Shown here: positions 50,284 to 60,038 of the stretch, piece after piece | Layout: every line of letters starts with the position of its first letter | How positions within the stretch are numbered: the stretch's first letter is position 1 | NCBI GenBank assembly: GCA_002837415.1 | Contig: PJCV01000002.1 | Location: 310,001 to 374,000, forward strand | Source of the DNA: Actinomycetales bacterium SN12 | GTDB lineage: Bacteria > Actinomycetota > Actinomycetes > Actinomycetales > Microbacteriaceae | Length of the DNA: 64,000 nucleotides | Direction: 5' to 3' | Made by a program: the position numbers and the translations under genes | Notes under the pieces: model-generated | What the model was told of the DNA's origin: nothing | The model's database searches: none | The model's input: only the letters and a program-made list of their open reading frames with translations

Positions 50284-51648
50284 TCAGGGTGTGGGAGTGC
50301 GTCTACCGCGCTCCGATCGGATGCGCCGGGCAGCTGCGGTGACGCCAAGCGCTACCAGGATACCAGGCACCGTGAGGGCCAGCAGCGGCAGGGTACCGTA
50401 TCGCAGCGACTCCGAAGTCGGCAGCAGCGGGGAGACCGCTTCGAGGGACTGCTCGACGGGGGGAAGCGGCGGCACGGCGACCGGCGTCGCGGGCTGCGCC
50501 GGCGCCGGCTGCTCGGGAGCGTCGGCGCGCCGATAGACGCGGATCCACTCCTTCAGATCACCCATCGGGTTGCTCGAGACGCGGGGAATGGATGCCGTGA
50601 CCGCAGCCTCGGCGTCGAGCAGGCCGAAGCCGTAGAGCGGGTCGGGCGTGCGGGCCATGTCGGGCACCGGCACCGCCGTCCTGATCAGGCGGTTGATCAC
50701 GTTCGCGGCATCCAGATCCGGGTGCGCGGCGCGCACCAGCGCCGCGGCGCCGGTGACGATCGGCGCGGCACCGCTCGTGCCGTCCCATGAGCGCAGGGTG
50801 CCGTCCGCCGACACCCCGAGCAGCGACTCGCTCGGTGCCGAGATGCCGATCGTGATGCCCTGGGTGGATGCCCCCCGGCTGGCGACCCCGGTCTGGTCCA
50901 CGCCGCCGACGGTCAGCACACCCGGAATCGTGGCGGGCGCGCCGATCATCGAGGTGCCGCTGCCCCGGTTGCCTGCGGCGACGATCACGACGACGTCGTG
51001 CTCGAAGGCGTAGAGGAACGCCTGGTCCCAGCTGCGGTCCCAGTCGAGGGTGTTGGTGGTGAAGGAGAGGTTGATGACGTCCGCGCCGTGGTCGACGGCC
51101 CACTTCATGGCCTCGACCACCTGGTCGACGAACGGCTTCGTCGAGGCGGAGCCGGGGAAGCCGAGCGAGACCGACAGCAGCTGCGCCTCGGGGGCGACGC
51201 CGATCATCCCGGTGCCGTCGGGGTTTCCGCGTCCGGCGGCGAGTGAGGCGACCCACGAGCCGTGATTGGGATCGCGCACGCCGACGGGGGTGCGCCCGTC
51301 TGCGCTGCCGACGCCCGACACGTCGGTGCCGTCGGCCACCGCTCCATCGAAGATCACCGGGGGCTTGCCGATGCCGGTGTCGATGATCGCGATCTTCACG
51401 CCCTTGCCCCTGGTCACGCTCCAAGCCTGCCGGATCCCGGCTCCGTCGAGCCAGTACTCCGACGCTCGTGCCGGGTCGTTCGGGTCGTCGGGAATGGGCG
51501 GCGCAGCCGGCGTCGGGGTCTCGGTCGTCGCCTGCACCGCAGAGGTCGGCGAGGCATCCGAGGCGGATGCAGGCACAGCCGCGAACGCCGCGGATGCCAC
51601 GATCGCCGCAGTCAAGGCGACGCCACGCAGCATCCGGGGCGCGGTCAT
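50284..51648 (-). CDS. secreted membrane-anchored subtilase (S8 family, mycosin-like)
   Basis: A 454-residue serine protease. A signal peptide (residues 1-30) is followed by a Pro/Thr linker, the catalytic domain with Asp90 (AIIDTGIG), His129 (DPNHGSWVA), Asn227 (VAAGNRGS) and Ser292 (DGTSGAAP), a Pro-rich linker and a C-terminal transmembrane helix (about 425-445) with a basic cytoplasmic tail. This is the mycosin layout, but no ESX/type VII genes are nearby. Its ATG overlaps the DUF501 stop (ATGA). Confidence 0.9.
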   Translation of the reverse strand: MTAPRMLRGVALTAAIVASAAFAAVPASASDASPTSAVQATTETPTPAAPPIPDDPNDPARASEYWLDGAGIRQAWSVTRGKGVKIAIIDTGIGKPPVIFDGAVADGTDVSGVGSADGRTPVGVRDPNHGSWVASLAAGRGNPDGTGMIGVAPEAQLLSVSLGFPGSASTKPFVDQVVEAMKWAVDHGADVINLSFTTNTLDWDRSWDQAFLYAFEHDVVVIVAAGNRGSGTSMIGAPATIPGVLTVGGVDQTGVASRGASTQGITIGISAPSESLLGVSADGTLRSWDGTSGAAPIVTGAAALVRAAHPDLDAANVINRLIRTAVPVPDMARTPDPLYGFGLLDAEAAVTASIPRVSSNPMGDLKEWIRVYRRADAPEQPAPAQPATPVAVPPLPPVEQSLEAVSPLLPTSESLRYGTLPLLALTVPGILVALGVTAAARRIRSERGRRTPTP

Positions 51649-52178
51649 GACGCGCTGTCCGCCAGCGCAGCGCCGGGGTCGATGCATGCGCACCGCTCGG
51701 GCGACCAGGTGGAGCGCTCCAGCGCGGCATCCCCCATCGGGTTCACGCCGGGGCCAGCGGCGAGGGCATGACCGGCGAGCGCGTGCAGGCACTTCACGCG
51801 CGTCGGCATTCCTCCCGCCGAGATGCCGTCGATCTCGGGGACGTCGCCGAACTGCGCCCGGTCGGCGAGGTACGCCTCGTGAGCGCGTCCGTAGGCTGCG
51901 GCGACGTCAGCATCCTCCTCGAGCATCCGGGCCAGCTCCGGCATCACCTGTATCGCCTCGAGGGTCGACATCGCCGCGGTCGCGGCCGGGTGCGTCAGGT
52001 AGTAGAACGTCGGGAAGGGCGTCCCGTCGTCCAGACGGGGCGCCGTCGCCACCACGGTCGGGTTGCCGCAGACGCACCGCGCGGCGATGCCGATGACGCC
52101 GCGGGCGGCACGGCCCAGCTGGTTCGAGACCACGTCGATCTCTGCAGCCGTGGGCGTCGGGAAGGGAGGTGTCGTCAC
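51645..52178 (-). CDS. DUF501 family protein
   Basis: A 177-residue soluble protein. DUF501 landmarks are VVSNQLGRAARGVIGIAARC, CGNPTVVATAPRLDDGTPFPT and RVKCLHALAGHALAAG, with several conserved cysteines and histidines that suggest metal binding. In most actinobacteria the gene lies between ftsB/divIC and ppx; here the subtilase gene occupies that place. The GTG at 52178 is six bases after a TACCCT box. Function unknown. Confidence 0.9.
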   Translation of the reverse strand: MTTPPFPTPTAAEIDVVSNQLGRAARGVIGIAARCVCGNPTVVATAPRLDDGTPFPTFYYLTHPAATAAMSTLEAIQVMPELARMLEEDADVAAAYGRAHEAYLADRAQFGDVPEIDGISAGGMPTRVKCLHALAGHALAAGPGVNPMGDAALERSTWSPERCACIDPGAALADSAS

Positions 52179-52184
52179 CTCACC

Positions 52185-52190
52185 AGGGTA
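52185..52190 (-). promoter_or_regulatory. -10 box, leaderless promoter of the DUF501-subtilase operon
   Basis: Minus-strand TACCCT, six bases, GTG at 52178. Confidence 0.45.
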
Positions 52191-52219
52191 CGCGAGGGAC
52201 GCTGTGACCGATGTCGCGC

Positions 52220-52735
52220 CTACTGGTTCGGCGCCTCGACCGCGGTCTTCGCGAGCCCCGCGGAGGTCAGGCCGCGCAGCAGCTGCGGCATCCAGTCGGC
52301 CGGGCGCTCCTTCAGCTGATCGCTGACCTCCTGCTGCTCGGGCGGCAGGTCGGCGGGATCGAGATCGAAATCGATGAGGAACGGCACTTCCCCCGGCTTC
52401 ACGTAGTACAGCCGCTCGCGAGCCTGCGTGGTGATGTAGGCAGGGTCGTCCCAGCGATCGCGCTGACGCTCGAGATCGGCGATCTGATCCTCGGTCACCT
52501 GCACCGAGTGCTCGAGGGCGGCGATCTTCTGCTTCTGCCCGAGGTAGGTGCCGATGGTCGGCACGAGCACCCAGGTGCCGAGCACGACGAGCGACAGCAT
52601 GATGACGGCGAAACCCGACAGGCGGATGCCGCTCGCCCACTCGCGCACGTCGACCGTGCGGGCGCCGGACGCCCGGGTGCGAGCGGGCGCCGCAGGCACG
52701 GACGCCGAAGGAGGAGGAGCGGGTCGTCTGGCCAT
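52220..52735 (-). CDS. FtsB/DivIC-family septum formation initiator
   Basis: A 171-residue bitopic division protein: Pro/Ala/Arg-rich cytoplasmic N-terminus (about 38 residues), one transmembrane helix (about 40-62), a coiled coil (LGQKQKIAALEHSVQVTEDQ onward) and the conserved WDDPAYITTQARERLYYVKPGE motif. It belongs to the FtsQLB divisome complex. A GGAGGAG site precedes the ATG. The location directly after eno is the classical actinobacterial arrangement. Confidence 0.92.
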   Translation of the reverse strand: MARRPAPPPSASVPAAPARTRASGARTVDVREWASGIRLSGFAVIMLSLVVLGTWVLVPTIGTYLGQKQKIAALEHSVQVTEDQIADLERQRDRWDDPAYITTQARERLYYVKPGEVPFLIDFDLDPADLPPEQQEVSDQLKERPADWMPQLLRGLTSAGLAKTAVEAPNQ

Positions 52736-52779
52736 GCTCCTCCTCCTTCGTTCGTTCAGATCAGCGCGTGCGCTTCGGC

Positions 52780-54123
<1,344 letters not shown>

Positions 54124-54157
54124 CTAGCCATGCCCGTTCGCGCCGCTCGGGCGCATG

Positions 54158-54820
54158 TCAGACGACGAGCGCGAGGGCGAAGCCGTCCCAGCCCTTGATG
54201 CCCACAGTCTGCAGCGCTGTTGCGTCGAAGCGGGGATCCTCCGCGAGCATCCGGAGCGCCTCCTGCGTGCCGATGACCTTCGTGTCGGCGGTCCGCTCGT
54301 TCACGATCTCGCCGTCCCGGCCGATGTTGTCGAGGATGACCACGGTGCCCGGATGCCCGAGCTTCGCCGCCCAGTCCAGGTAGAGCGTGTTGGATTCCTT
54401 GTCGGCATCGATGAAGACGAGATCGAATCCGCCGACGAGTGTGGGCAGCACGTCCTCGCCGCGGCCGATGCGGATCTCGACGCGGTCGCCGACACCGGCT
54501 GCGTCGATGCTCGCGCGGGCGACCTCGGCGTTGTCGTGCTCGGCCTCGATGGTCACCACGCGGCCCTGCTCGCCGACGGCGCGGGCCATCCAGATGGTCG
54601 AGTACCCGCCGAGGGTGCCGATCTCGAGCACGCGACGTGCGCCGCTCATCCGCACCAGCAGGTTCAGCAGCTTGCCCGCGACCGGCGCGACCTCGATGTC
54701 GGGCATGCGGGCAGCCCTCTGGGCGGACAGCGCGCGCTCCAATGCGGGGTCGCTCCCGACCAGGAGGTCGGAGAGGTACTCGTCTGCGGCGCGCCAGGCG
54801 TGCGGGGTGGATTCGACCAT
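54158..54820 (-). CDS. O-methyltransferase family 3 (class I SAM-dependent)
   Basis: A 220-residue enzyme of the catechol/caffeoyl-CoA O-methyltransferase group: VLEIGTLGGYSTIWMARAV (SAM motif I), VVTIEAEHDNAEVARASI, FDLVFIDADKESN (metal-binding) and GTVVILDNIGRDG. The ATG at 54820 is taken; a GTG at 54844 eight codons earlier is possible. It follows the CPBP gene after 31 bases and may be its operon partner. The substrate is unknown. Confidence 0.85.
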   Translation of the reverse strand: MVESTPHAWRAADEYLSDLLVGSDPALERALSAQRAARMPDIEVAPVAGKLLNLLVRMSGARRVLEIGTLGGYSTIWMARAVGEQGRVVTIEAEHDNAEVARASIDAAGVGDRVEIRIGRGEDVLPTLVGGFDLVFIDADKESNTLYLDWAAKLGHPGTVVILDNIGRDGEIVNERTADTKVIGTQEALRMLAEDPRFDATALQTVGIKGWDGFALALVV

Positions 54821-54851
54821 GCGCCCAGCCAAGTCGCCGCGCACGCCGAGG

Positions 54852-55817
54852 TCAAGCGGAAGGAGCGCTGCCAGGAGCCACGGGCGGTGCGGCGAGCGCC
54901 GGCTGCCGGCGGAACTGTCCGGTGAGCACCAGCGCGACGGCCACCAGCGCGCAGGCGATCCAGCCCGATGCCCCCAGCACGAAGGCGAGCGCGGGATCAG
55001 GACGGGTGCCTGCGGCGTAGAGCAGGGCCGGCAGCCCGGAGGCCGCGTTCACGGCGCCGTGCGCGAAGACCGCTGGCCACACCGAGCCCGATCGCAGACG
55101 CAGCCATCCGAGCAGCACGCCCCATGCCACGCATCCGGCCGTCATCAGCAGCACACCCGTGATGTCGGTGCGTCCGAAGTTGTAGCCGAGCAGGATGATC
55201 GGCGCGTGCCACAGCCCCCAGACCACGCCGCTGATCAGCAGGGCGGGCCACGTGCCGTACCGACGCAGGGCGGGAACGAGGAACCCGCGCCAGCCGATCT
55301 CCTCGCCGAACGCGGCGACCGCGTTGACCGTGGCGGCGGCGACCGGAACCGCCAGCAGCTGCGCGGCGACCAGCACGCCGAGAGGTGGAAGCGCGACAGC
55401 ACCGGCGGGACCCGCTTCCAGCGCTTCGGCGAACCCGGAGAAGGTGACCAGGTCCAGAGTGATCCAGCCGCACAGGGCCGCTACGGCGAGCGCGAGCACC
55501 ACGACTCCGATCGTGCCGAACAGCCCGATGGCGCTCATGCCGATCACGCGCTTCACCGGGCGCAGCGGCCACATGCCCAGGAAGCAGAGTCGGTGACCGC
55601 GCGGCACGGGCCGCAGCACGAGCATCACCACGAGCAACGCGACCGCGGGCGTGTACATCATCGCCGCCAGCACCAGCCCGACGAACGGCGAGGCCAGCCC
55701 GTCGCCCAGCCAGAGCGGCAGCGCCACCGCCCACGCCAACCCGAGCGCGAGCAGCACGAACGCGACGATGGCCCCGAGACTCACCTCCGGCGTCCGGTCA
55801 GTCGACTGATCTGTCAT
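54852..55817 (-). CDS. CPBP-family intramembrane glutamic protease (CAAX-like)
   Basis: A 321-residue multipass membrane protein with about eight helices. The diagnostic motifs are AAFGEEIGWRGFL (motif 1, catalytic glutamates), WGLWHAPIILL (motif 2) and FAHGAVNAASGL (motif 3). Bacterial members are linked to peptide maturation or self-immunity. A GCGGAGGCG site precedes the ATG. It is the third gene of the GntR-led operon. Confidence 0.9.
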   Translation of the reverse strand: MTDQSTDRTPEVSLGAIVAFVLLALGLAWAVALPLWLGDGLASPFVGLVLAAMMYTPAVALLVVMLVLRPVPRGHRLCFLGMWPLRPVKRVIGMSAIGLFGTIGVVVLALAVAALCGWITLDLVTFSGFAEALEAGPAGAVALPPLGVLVAAQLLAVPVAAATVNAVAAFGEEIGWRGFLVPALRRYGTWPALLISGVVWGLWHAPIILLGYNFGRTDITGVLLMTAGCVAWGVLLGWLRLRSGSVWPAVFAHGAVNAASGLPALLYAAGTRPDPALAFVLGASGWIACALVAVALVLTGQFRRQPALAAPPVAPGSAPSA

Positions 55818-55833
55818 CTCGCTGCGCCTCCGC

Positions 55834-56862
55834 TCATTCCGCTGCTCGGTGATCGAGGTGGGCCTGCAGGGTCGCGGCGGCCGTCTCGGCGCCGTCGACA
55901 GTGATCACGACCGCACCCTTGCCGCGGCGACCGACCTCGAGGGCGGGTCCCGTGCGCAGCACGATACCGGTGCGACCGTCGAGGCCCACGCGCCAGCCGA
56001 TTCCGCCGAACTCGGCGAACGGGTGGCACTCGATCGCGCGCACGGCGGTGATCTCATCCAGCGGCACGTTCAGTCGAGGAAACCCGAGTGCGGAGCGGAC
56101 CTTCAGCCCGTCAGCACCCGCCCGCACTCGGAAGGATGCCGTCGCCGCGAGCGCGAGACCGACCAAGACGAGCACGAGCAGGGGGATCCAGGCGCTCTCG
56201 GGCGCCTGCAGCAGCATCACGGCGCCCACGCCGATCAGCACGATGCACGTGAATCCGATGATCATGACACCGGCGGGCGCCATGCTCGCCGAGCCCATCC
56301 AGACCACCCGCTCCCCCGCAGAGATGGACGGGAGACGCGTGCTCCTGAGCGTCGGCGCCGGCGTCGCCGCGATGTCGGGCTGCAGCACCCAGCCGGCGGC
56401 GGAGAACAGCAGCAGTGCGCAGAACCCGCCGATGAGAACGGGCAGCACGTTGGTCGCGTCACCGGCGTCCGTCAGGCCGCGCTGCATCCAGGTCGAGCCG
56501 GCGTTGATCACGGCGCTGAAGCCCGACAGTCCGAGCGCGAGCGCGCCGAGGAACCGAGCCGTCGCGCCCCACTGCCGCCCGGCCATGGTCAGCGTTGCCG
56601 TCGCCAGCAGCAGCGGAAGGCCGAGCCCGACGACCGCGGCGAGCCACAGGTACGTGACGGGCGGGCCGTAGCCGTCGACGCCGCCGGCGCCCCAGTGCGT
56701 CGCCGCGGGGTCGGGCATGTCGGGCATCCAGACGGCGATGAGCCCGATGGTGACCGCAGTCAGAACGGCGGGGATCACGAGACCGACGACCACGAGGGCG
56801 CGTCGGGCTCGCCGAAGGTCGACGTCGGTGGTGGTCGCGGGAGGCGTGCCGGGCGTGGTCAT
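55834..56862 (-). CDS. DUF1648-domain membrane protein
   Basis: A 342-residue protein with six or so transmembrane segments. The DUF1648 motif DPAATHWGAGGVDGYGP follows the first helix; the C-terminal third (RVVWMGSASMAP..., FGGIGWRVGLDGRTGIVLRTG) is a soluble PH-like region found in several actinobacterial DUF1648 proteins. The ATG overlaps the gntR stop, as in many YtrA-type operons where such proteins follow the regulator. Function unknown. Confidence 0.85.
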   Translation of the reverse strand: MTTPGTPPATTTDVDLRRARRALVVVGLVIPAVLTAVTIGLIAVWMPDMPDPAATHWGAGGVDGYGPPVTYLWLAAVVGLGLPLLLATATLTMAGRQWGATARFLGALALGLSGFSAVINAGSTWMQRGLTDAGDATNVLPVLIGGFCALLLFSAAGWVLQPDIAATPAPTLRSTRLPSISAGERVVWMGSASMAPAGVMIIGFTCIVLIGVGAVMLLQAPESAWIPLLVLVLVGLALAATASFRVRAGADGLKVRSALGFPRLNVPLDEITAVRAIECHPFAEFGGIGWRVGLDGRTGIVLRTGPALEVGRRGKGAVVITVDGAETAAATLQAHLDHRAAE

Positions 56863-57209
56863 GAGTCCATCTCCTTGATGAGAGCGGCCAGAGTGGCGGG
56901 GGCGACGCCGAGAGCGGCGCCGCGCCGGACGAGTGCGGTGATCTCGTCGGCGAGTTCGGCGAGCGGTGCGGCCGAGGCCGAGATCACCGCTCCGCGCCCC
57001 CGGCGCAGCTCGACGAGCCCCTCGTCGCGCAGCTCCTGATAGGCGCGGAGCGCTGTATGGACATTGACCTCGACTGCTTCGGCCAGTTCTCGCGCGGCGG
57101 GCAGTCGGTCGCCGGGAACGATCCGTCCCGCGAGCACCTCGGCGCGCACCGATGCGGCGATCTGCTCGAACAGCGGGCGAGGGCTGTCCGGGTCGACTCT
57201 GATGAGCAT
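56859..57209 (-). CDS. GntR-family transcriptional regulator, short YtrA type
   Basis: A 116-residue regulator: N-terminal winged helix (ILIRVDP..., PLFEQIAASVRAEVLAGRI, ARELAEAVEVNVHTALRAYQELRDEG) and only a short C-terminal helical dimerisation part, which defines the YtrA subfamily. These act as homodimeric repressors of adjacent membrane-protein genes, so autoregulation of the DUF1648-CPBP operon is expected. An AAGGAGG site lies nine bases before the ATG. Confidence 0.9.
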   Translation of the reverse strand: MLIRVDPDSPRPLFEQIAASVRAEVLAGRIVPGDRLPAARELAEAVEVNVHTALRAYQELRDEGLVELRRGRGAVISASAAPLAELADEITALVRRGAALGVAPATLAALIKEMDS

Positions 57210-57227
57210 GCGCGCCTCCTTACGCTT

Positions 57228-57257
57228 ATTCTATTCCCGCTATATCAACTAGGGCAA
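57228..57257 (-). promoter_or_regulatory. promoter of the gntR operon (-35 TTGCCC, 18 bases, -10 TAGAAT)
   Basis: On the minus strand TTGCCC (57257-57252) and TAGAAT (57233-57228) have an 18-base spacer and lie about 20 bases before the ATG. The spacer includes CTAGTTGATATAG, a CTA/TAG inverted pair that could be part of the GntR operator. This stretch is clearly AT-richer than its surroundings. Confidence 0.65.
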
Positions 57258-57307
57258 GTAGAATTACGGGCGTCATGTCGCCCGACTGCGTCACCTCGCG
57301 TTCACCG

Positions 57308-57313
57308 CAGAAT
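57308..57313 (+). promoter_or_regulatory. -10-like box before the permease gene
   Basis: CAGAAT lies exactly six bases before an ATG at 57320 that opens a nine-codon frame ending at 57349; the permease ATG follows at 57328 in another frame. The spacing matches the leaderless promoters elsewhere in the window. Confidence 0.35.
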
Positions 57314-57327
57314 GCGAGCATGGGCGG

Positions 57328-58557
57328 ATGCCGCTCGCTCGCCGCCTGAGTCTCACCGACGCCGTTGCGACCGGGCTGGGGTCGATGATCGGCGCCGGGG
57401 TGTTCGCCGTCTGGTCGCCTGCCCTCGGAGTCGCGGGCTCCGGCATCCTCATCGCCCTGGGGATCGCCGCTCTCGTCGCGTTCTGCAACGCAACCTCGTC
57501 CGCGCAGCTGGCTGCCGTGCACCCCGTCGCGGGCGGCACATACGCCTACGCGCGCGCCGAGATCGGGCCCTGGTCGGGCTTCATCGCCGGGTGGTGCTTC
57601 GTGATCGGAAAGATCGCGAGCTGCGCGGCCATGGCGATGACCTTCGCCGCCTACGCCGCCTCCGAGAGCTGGCGGACGCCCGTCGCCGTGCTCGCGGTCG
57701 CCGCGCTCGCCACCGTCAACTGCTTCGGTGTCACCCGCACGGCGCTGCTGACGCGCATCCTCGTGGTCGTCTCGCTGCTCGGACTGGCCGCGGTCGCGGC
57801 ATCCGGAATCGCCGCCGCACCAGAAGCCACTCCCGCTCCCCTGCCGGATGCGACGGCCTATGGCGTGCTGCAGGGCGCGGGACTGCTGTTCTTCGCCTTC
57901 GCGGGCTACGCGCGCATCGCGACCATGGGCGAGGAGGTGATCGATCCCGCCCGGACCATCCCGCGCGCGATCGTGCTCGCTCTCGGCGGCGCGGTCGTCG
58001 TCTACGTGCTGGTGGCCGTCTCGGTCATGCTGACGCTGCGAGCGGATGCCATCGGCAGCGCGCATCCGCTCGCCGACGTCGCGGAGGAGGCGGGCTGGAG
58101 CTGGCCGGGGCCCGTGGTGCGCGTGGCAGCCGCGACGGCGTCTCTGGGCGCACTGCTCGCCCTCATCACCGGCGTGGGACGGACGACGCTGGCGATGGCG
58201 CGCGAGTCGGATCTGCCGCGGTTCCTCGCCGTGGTCGACGAACGATGGCAGGTGCCGCAGCGCGCGGAGATCGCGGTGGCGCTGATCGTGATCGGGATCG
58301 TGCTGGTCGCCGATCTGCGCGGCGCGATCGGCTTCTCATCGTTCGGCGTGCTGCTGTACTACCTGATCGCCAACGCCGCAGCGTTCCGTCAGCGCGCCGA
58401 CGTTCGCCGGTATCCGAAGGCGCTGCAGGTGATCGGTGCGGTCGGATGCCTGGTGCTCGTCTCGACGCTGCCCGCGCTCGCCTCGCTGATCGGCACCGGC
58501 GTCGTGCTGGCCGGAGTCGGATTCCGGATGCTGCGGCTGAGGCTCGCCGCGCGCTGA
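57328..58557 (+). CDS. APC-superfamily amino-acid permease
   Basis: A 409-residue transporter with about twelve hydrophobic segments. The first helix region SLTDAVATGLGSMIGAGVF contains the APC motif GSMIGAG, and FFAFAGYARIATMGEEVIDPARTIPRA is the conserved helix 6 segment that forms the substrate site. It probably takes up an amino acid or amine; the specificity is unknown. It is divergent from the gntR operon. Confidence 0.88.
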   Translation: MPLARRLSLTDAVATGLGSMIGAGVFAVWSPALGVAGSGILIALGIAALVAFCNATSSAQLAAVHPVAGGTYAYARAEIGPWSGFIAGWCFVIGKIASCAAMAMTFAAYAASESWRTPVAVLAVAALATVNCFGVTRTALLTRILVVVSLLGLAAVAASGIAAAPEATPAPLPDATAYGVLQGAGLLFFAFAGYARIATMGEEVIDPARTIPRAIVLALGGAVVVYVLVAVSVMLTLRADAIGSAHPLADVAEEAGWSWPGPVVRVAAATASLGALLALITGVGRTTLAMARESDLPRFLAVVDERWQVPQRAEIAVALIVIGIVLVADLRGAIGFSSFGVLLYYLIANAAAFRQRADVRRYPKALQVIGAVGCLVLVSTLPALASLIGTGVVLAGVGFRMLRLRLAAR

Positions 58558-58580
58558 GCGCTGCCACAAGGCCGGTGGCC

Positions 58581-58650
58581 ACACGAGCGCAGGCGAACGA
58601 TCGAGCGCAGGCCGGATTCCGTGAAATCCACCTGCGCTCGTGTGTTCGCC
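58581..58650. repeat. small palindromic repeat, copy B
   Basis: Perfect 13-base inverted repeat ACACGAGCGCAGG (58581-58593) with its complement at 58631-58643, an inner GGATT/AATCC hairpin, and 16 bases (58583-58598) shared exactly with copy A. It lies between the convergent permease and hisS genes and may end both transcripts. Confidence 0.7.
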
Positions 58651-58669
58651 TACCTCGGAAAAGGCGAAA

Positions 58670-59980
58670 TCACGCCAGCGGCTTGACCTCGGCCGTGCCC
58701 GGCTCGTCTCCGGAGCGCACCGAAGCGAAACCGGTGTACCCATCGGCGGCCGAGCGCTCGAGCAGCGCCTTCATGTTCTTCGCGCGGCGCTCGAGGCGCA
58801 CGCGAGCGATGCCGTCGCGCAGCAGCGCGGACTTGTGCGCCAGCAGCTCGGCGACCGGCACGTCGGCGTCGTGCACGAGCACGACCGCCTGCGCCTGGTC
58901 GGCCTCCTGCTCGGCGACCAGGTCGACAATGCGCTCGAAGCCGATCGAGAAGCCCACCGCGGGAACCTGCTGACCGAGGAACCGCCCGATCATGCCGTCG
59001 TAGCGTCCGCCGCCGCCGAGCGAGTAGCTCACCGAGGGGTGCGCGAGCTCGAAGATCGTGCCCGTGTAGTAGCCCATCCCACGCACGAGGAACGGGTCGT
59101 AGACGAGAGGCGGGTCCGCCTCGAGCTGGTTCCCTGCGGCTGCCGAAGGGCGCGCGGCCACGACCGCCTCTCCGAGCGAGACGAGGTGCGCGACGATCTC
59201 GTCGGGCGCGCCCTCGGGCAGCGCCTTGCGGATCTGCCGCTCCCCGTACGGGTTGTACTCGCGCGTCTGCGGGCGCTTCAGGAACGCGTCGAACGCGTCC
59301 ACGGCACCGGCAGTGACAGCGCGCTCGCGCAGCTCCGCCGCGACGCCGTCGGGACCGATCTTGTCGAGCTTGTCGATCGTGATCAGCACACCGGGGCGCT
59401 CGTCCGCGGTGAAACCGAAGCTGTCGAGCATCCAGTCCAGGGCGCGGCGGTCGTTCACCCGCACCATGCCGCCCTCGAGACCGAGCGCGTCGATCGTGTC
59501 GAGGGACGCGACGATCAGCTCCGCCTCCGCGCGGGCGCTGTCGTCGCCCATGATGTCGATGTCGCACTGCACGAACTGGCGGTAGCGCCCCTTCTGGGGC
59601 CGCTCGGCACGCCAGACGGGTCCGATCTGGATGGCGCGGAACACCGTCGGCAGCTGCCCGCGGTTCGTCGCGTAGAAACGCGCCAGCGGGACGGTGAGGT
59701 CGTAGCGCAGGCCGAGATCGCTGAGGGCCGCCGGGTCGTCAGCCGCGGCTCGGATCCCCTCCGCGTCGAGTCCCCGGCGCAGGATGCTGTACGACAGCTT
59801 CTCGTTGTCGCCGCCGATGCCGGCGTGCAGGCGTCCGTGCTCCTCGACCACCGGGGTCTCGATCTCGTCGAAGCCGTGCGCTCGATAGCGCTCGCGGATG
59901 ACGGCGAGCACGCGCTCGCGACGGGCCTTGTCAGCGGGGAGGAAGTCGCGCATGCCGCGCGGCGGGTTCACAGTTGCCAC
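58670..59980 (-). CDS. hisS: histidyl-tRNA synthetase
   Basis: Class II aminoacyl-tRNA synthetase, 436 residues. Motif 1 region with GMRDFLP, the ATP/histidine motifs RYDLTVPLARF, motif 2 KGRYRQFVQCDIDIMG, the HisA motif GMGYYTGTIFELA and motif 3 AVGFSIGFERI are present, followed by the anticodon-binding domain from about residue 340. The GTG at 59980 is preferred (AAAGATGGA site upstream); an in-frame ATG at 60013 is the alternative. The insertion AARPSAAAGNQLEADP near residue 245 is not seen in short HisRS proteins. Confidence 0.95.
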   Translation of the reverse strand: MATVNPPRGMRDFLPADKARRERVLAVIRERYRAHGFDEIETPVVEEHGRLHAGIGGDNEKLSYSILRRGLDAEGIRAAADDPAALSDLGLRYDLTVPLARFYATNRGQLPTVFRAIQIGPVWRAERPQKGRYRQFVQCDIDIMGDDSARAEAELIVASLDTIDALGLEGGMVRVNDRRALDWMLDSFGFTADERPGVLITIDKLDKIGPDGVAAELRERAVTAGAVDAFDAFLKRPQTREYNPYGERQIRKALPEGAPDEIVAHLVSLGEAVVAARPSAAAGNQLEADPPLVYDPFLVRGMGYYTGTIFELAHPSVSYSLGGGGRYDGMIGRFLGQQVPAVGFSIGFERIVDLVAEQEADQAQAVVLVHDADVPVAELLAHKSALLRDGIARVRLERRAKNMKALLERSAADGYTGFASVRSGDEPGTAEVKPLA

Positions 59981-60038
59981 GCGTCCATCTTTCCAGGTCA
60001 CGCGCAGCGGCATCGTCGCGGTCGGCGCACCCCGGCCC

